DNA of 10,125 nt, from positions 56,885-67,009 of the forward strand of contig CAUDNR010002657.1 of NCBI GenBank assembly GCA_958430865.1, read 5' to 3'. This stretch comes from Entrophospora sp. SA101 (lineage: Eukaryota; Glomeromycota; Glomeromycetes; Entrophosporales; Entrophosporaceae). Of the stretch, positions 8,423 through 10,125 are shown one piece after another. Below the pieces are notes generated by a model. That model did not search any database. It was given only the letters and a program-made list of their open reading frames with translations, and was not told the DNA's origin. A program made the translations under genes and the position numbers. How positions within the stretch are numbered: the stretch's first letter is position 1; each line of letters starts with the position of its first letter.

Positions 8423-9030
8423 ATTAGCCTTATGCACATGAGGAAGATGTGAGAATGACTGTAATGTTCAAGATAGCGTGTGTGCTTCAACGCCTGCCAA
8501 TTTCCAATAATCAAACATCACATATTGAATTGTTTTTTCTGTGACTGTTGTGCTGCCCTGATATCTTGTAATTATAATAATATAATAATATTATAGATTA
8601 TGAAAATAAAAATGCTAATCGTTTGTTGTTGATAAGGATCTTATTACCCAGCAAGATCTGCTCTGCATTTGATTTCCAATTAAAATGTTTATATAAAATA
8701 AAAATATCAATCAATACAAATAAAAAATAGTACCTCTGGTTAGTTATTAACACGTTTTCTTTAGGAGACCCAAACCAAACCAAACAACAACACTCATGTT
8801 TTATCATGTTGTTTTTCCAAAAAATCAATTCACATCTGTCCTCCCAAAAAAAAATCAATAGGATAAATAATTAATGTGTACACGTCGATCAAATAAACTT
8901 CTTTTTTTCTTAAAAAAAATTTGTAAAAAAAAATGTTGTCAAAAAAAATATTCAAAAAAAGAAGCAAAAACAATAAAGAAAAGAAATTACTGGTGGTGGT
9001 GGTTATTGCCACTCATCATTACTCTAGTTG
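8423..9030 (-). repeat. Right arm of long inverted repeat
   Basis: Inverted partner of 5892-6418. It is about 80 bases longer, mainly from extra sequence around 8700-8830, and it lacks about 45 bases near the outer tip, including the GTAAGTG donor of the intron-like unit (partial unit about 8991-9027, ending CTCTAG). Where the left arm has a 12-G tract this arm has a T tract (minus strand). Many differences are CG in one arm versus TG or CA in the other. Flanks outside the arms are both ATTTA(T)AATA-like (5881-5890 and 9031-9039), too AT-rich to call a target duplication. Confidence 0.88.
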
Positions 9031-9072
9031 ATTTAATACATTTATTTTGCATTTAGGCAAGGATTCATCAGA

Positions 9073-9312
9073 ATGGAAATTTCTAAATCACAAAGATCCT
9101 ATTTTATCAAATATCAAGAAGGAGTTAAGGTATTCAAAAAAGAATATCGTAAATGCACCAAGGAGTTGAACAATATGATGAAGAGATTAGATGAATTGAG
9201 AAAAAAGAAAGTGATTAATTGTTATGAAAGTGAAGTAGATGATTTAGAAAAAGAAAAACAGGAACTCAATAGAAGAAGAAATTTGAGATCAAAAAGTGGG
9301 GGGATTCATTAA
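9073..9312 (+). CDS. Hypothetical coiled-coil protein, possible first exon
   Basis: 79 codons from ATG 9073, very rich in Lys, Glu and Arg. Residues ~18-70 (VKVFKKEYRKCTKELNNMMK through LEKEKQELNRRR) have heptad-like spacing of hydrophobics and would form a coiled coil. A splice acceptor TTGCATTTAG ends at 9056, and the frame is open from there. So the exon may start at 9057 with an upstream exon in the right arm. It ends in TAA after a 6-G run. A weak GTGGGG donor at about 9295 would join the next open segment (9466) in phase. No known family recognised. Confidence 0.5.
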   Translation: MEISKSQRSYFIKYQEGVKVFKKEYRKCTKELNNMMKRLDELRKKKVINCYESEVDDLEKEKQELNRRRNLRSKSGGIH

Positions 9313-9465
9313 TTGAAAATGTAATAAGAAATATTCATTATTTACAACTTAACTTTTTTTAAAATTTTCAAATTAATTTTATTCATTTTGAAATTTTCTT
9401 TGTTTGTTTCCTTATTTGGTAAACATTATATTAATATTCATATTAATTCACTTTATGAGATATAG

Positions 9466-9695
9466 TACCAAAAGAGAAAAATGAAAATAATATACTTAAC
9501 AAAACAGAAATAGAAAGTGAAAAATATGCTAGCCATGAAAAGATGTTTTCAATATCAGGAGTGAACACCAGGAAAAGAATTGAAACTGCTGCATATTATG
9601 GTGCTAATCAGCAAATAAATTGGAAGTCTTTTGTTAAATTCCCAGTATTTGGTAGTGTGAGATGTAAACGGGGACTGAGGAAGTCCCGAGCATGA
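9466..9695 (+). CDS. Hypothetical second exon of the coiled-coil gene
   Basis: After an ATATAG acceptor, a frame is open for 75 codons to TGA 9693-9695. It includes EIESEKYASHEKMFSISGVN and ETAAYYGANQQINWKSFVKF. Composition is more protein-like than the surrounding AT-rich DNA. Joined in phase 1 to 9073-9294 it gives about 150 residues. The donor for that joint is poor, and the last residues (RGLRKSRA) overlap a GGGACT hairpin, so the true 3' end may lie elsewhere. Function unknown. Confidence 0.4.
9670..9687 (+). repeat. GGGACT/AGTCCC hairpin
   Basis: Perfect 6-base stem (9671-9676 with 9682-9687) and 5-base GAGGA loop. It sits at the end of the open frame of the second hypothetical exon. 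It could be part of a transcript end or a repeat. Confidence 0.6.
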
Positions 9696-9726
9696 TGATA
9701 AATCAGAACCAACTTACTGTGGTAGT

Positions 9727-9809
9727 CACGTGATAATAACATCATTTTCTATTTTTATCTCAATATTTTGTGTAACAGCTGCGACTCACATTACGTCATG
9801 TTACACGTG
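9727..9809. promoter_or_regulatory. Cluster of CACGTG boxes, TTACGTCA and an 8-base inverted repeat
   Basis: CACGTG occurs at 9727-9732 and 9804-9809. TTACGTCA (bZIP half-site-like) lies at 9791-9798. GTGTAACA (9770-9777) pairs with TGTTACAC (9799-9806). Such sites are known targets of bHLH and bZIP factors, but no promoter can be assigned. The cluster could equally be repeat-derived. Confidence 0.3.
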
Positions 9810-9908
9810 TAGATCATTACATCATTTCTATTTTAACCTATTTTATGACATAATTATTTACTTCAAATTATTAATCAAATTATTTGTAATAATGACTCAT
9901 AGTATTAG

Positions 9909-10125
9909 TACAATTCACTCTCTCTATAACGGCTCCCTCTATAACGGCCTCCATTCTATAATGCACTGTAAACCAGAAACCAAATTTTTACTATATAAAA
10001 ACCTTACTCTATAGCGGTTTCTTAATTAAATTTCCTATAGCGTATAATGGCCAGCCTCTGAAAATTCTCTCATATGTTTTATATGTTGTCTATAACGGCC
10101 GACGATCATGATCTGAGGTAATCAT
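9909..10125 (+). mobile_element. Left end of a probable pogo/Tigger-like DNA transposon (runs off window)
   Basis: After a TA dinucleotide (9909-9910) the sequence reads CAATTCACTCTCTCTATAAC and continues GG. This resembles CAGT-type pogo/Tigger termini that continue into CTCTATAACGG. Subterminal CTATAACGG-like motifs recur at 9924-9932, 9939-9947, 9956-9964 (variant), 10009-10017 (CTATAGCGG), 10035-10042 (variant) and 10090-10098. No transposase lies in the 217 bases visible. The family call is from general knowledge of termini; the other end is outside the window. Confidence 0.55.

Larger units (their letters stand above)
5892..9030. mobile_element. 3.1-kb long-inverted-repeat structure, possible non-autonomous element
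   Basis: Two arms of 527 and 608 bases face each other around a 2.0-kb spacer filled with repeats and no recognisable transposase. Foldback or Mutator-like non-autonomous transposons have this architecture. The alternative is an inverted duplication of a gene 5' region, because the arm tips coincide with a splice acceptor and both arms are followed outward by exon-like sequence. No convincing target-site duplication is visible, so the class is unassigned. Confidence 0.5.

Noticed and set aside
5881..9041. Target-site duplication flanking the inverted repeat
   Set aside because: ATTTATAATA and ATTTAATACA are similar only with a gap, and the flanks are AT-rich enough for chance.
9730..10014. 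94-codon plus-strand frame
   Set aside because: It runs across the CACGTG cluster and the transposon terminus. Composition is low-complexity and the motifs are better explained as DNA repeats.

Overview
The window looks like nuclear DNA of an AT-rich, intron-rich fungus. An arbuscular-mycorrhizal (Glomeromycotina, Rhizophagus-like) genome is my best guess. That rests on very low GC in introns and intergenic DNA, many short GT-AG introns, asparagine/lysine-rich protein and scattered repeats. No sequence here proves the taxon.

Bases 1-5770: the minus strand carries one large recognisable gene, the catalytic subunit of DNA polymerase alpha (POLA1/POL1). I could trace 21 exons by hand, separated by 20 GT-AG introns of 57-113 bases. 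The order is linker, inactive exonuclease-like domain, palm motifs, thumb, then two cysteine clusters. The catalytic motifs are intact. However, the reading frame is broken three times by what look like single-base losses (about 5531-5534, 4280-4285 and 1438-1442). The conserved N-terminal ~250 residues are absent and the last ~50 residues cannot be found. It is either a degenerating duplicate or a real gene spoiled by homopolymer sequencing errors.

Bases 5700-9030: just upstream of that gene lies a 3.1-kb structure bounded by long inverted arms (5892-6418 and 8423-9030). The outer tip of each arm carries all or part of a 57-base GT-AG intron-like unit. A further tandem copy of that unit serves as the first modelled intron of the polymerase gene. 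Between the arms are a GC-richer island, three diverged copies of a ~110-base repeat, a cloverleaf-forming tRNA-Val(CAC)-like sequence that looks like a SINE head, and a second GC-richer stretch containing a 32-base palindrome. No transposase was seen.

Bases 9030-9700: a small plus-strand gene is possible. It has a lysine/glutamate-rich coiled-coil exon and a second open exon, and it abuts the right arm. The polymerase gene and this gene therefore point outward from the same inverted structure.

Bases 9700-10125: short hairpin-rich non-coding DNA, then the probable left end of a pogo/Tigger-like DNA transposon with repeated CTATAACGG subterminal motifs, running off the window.
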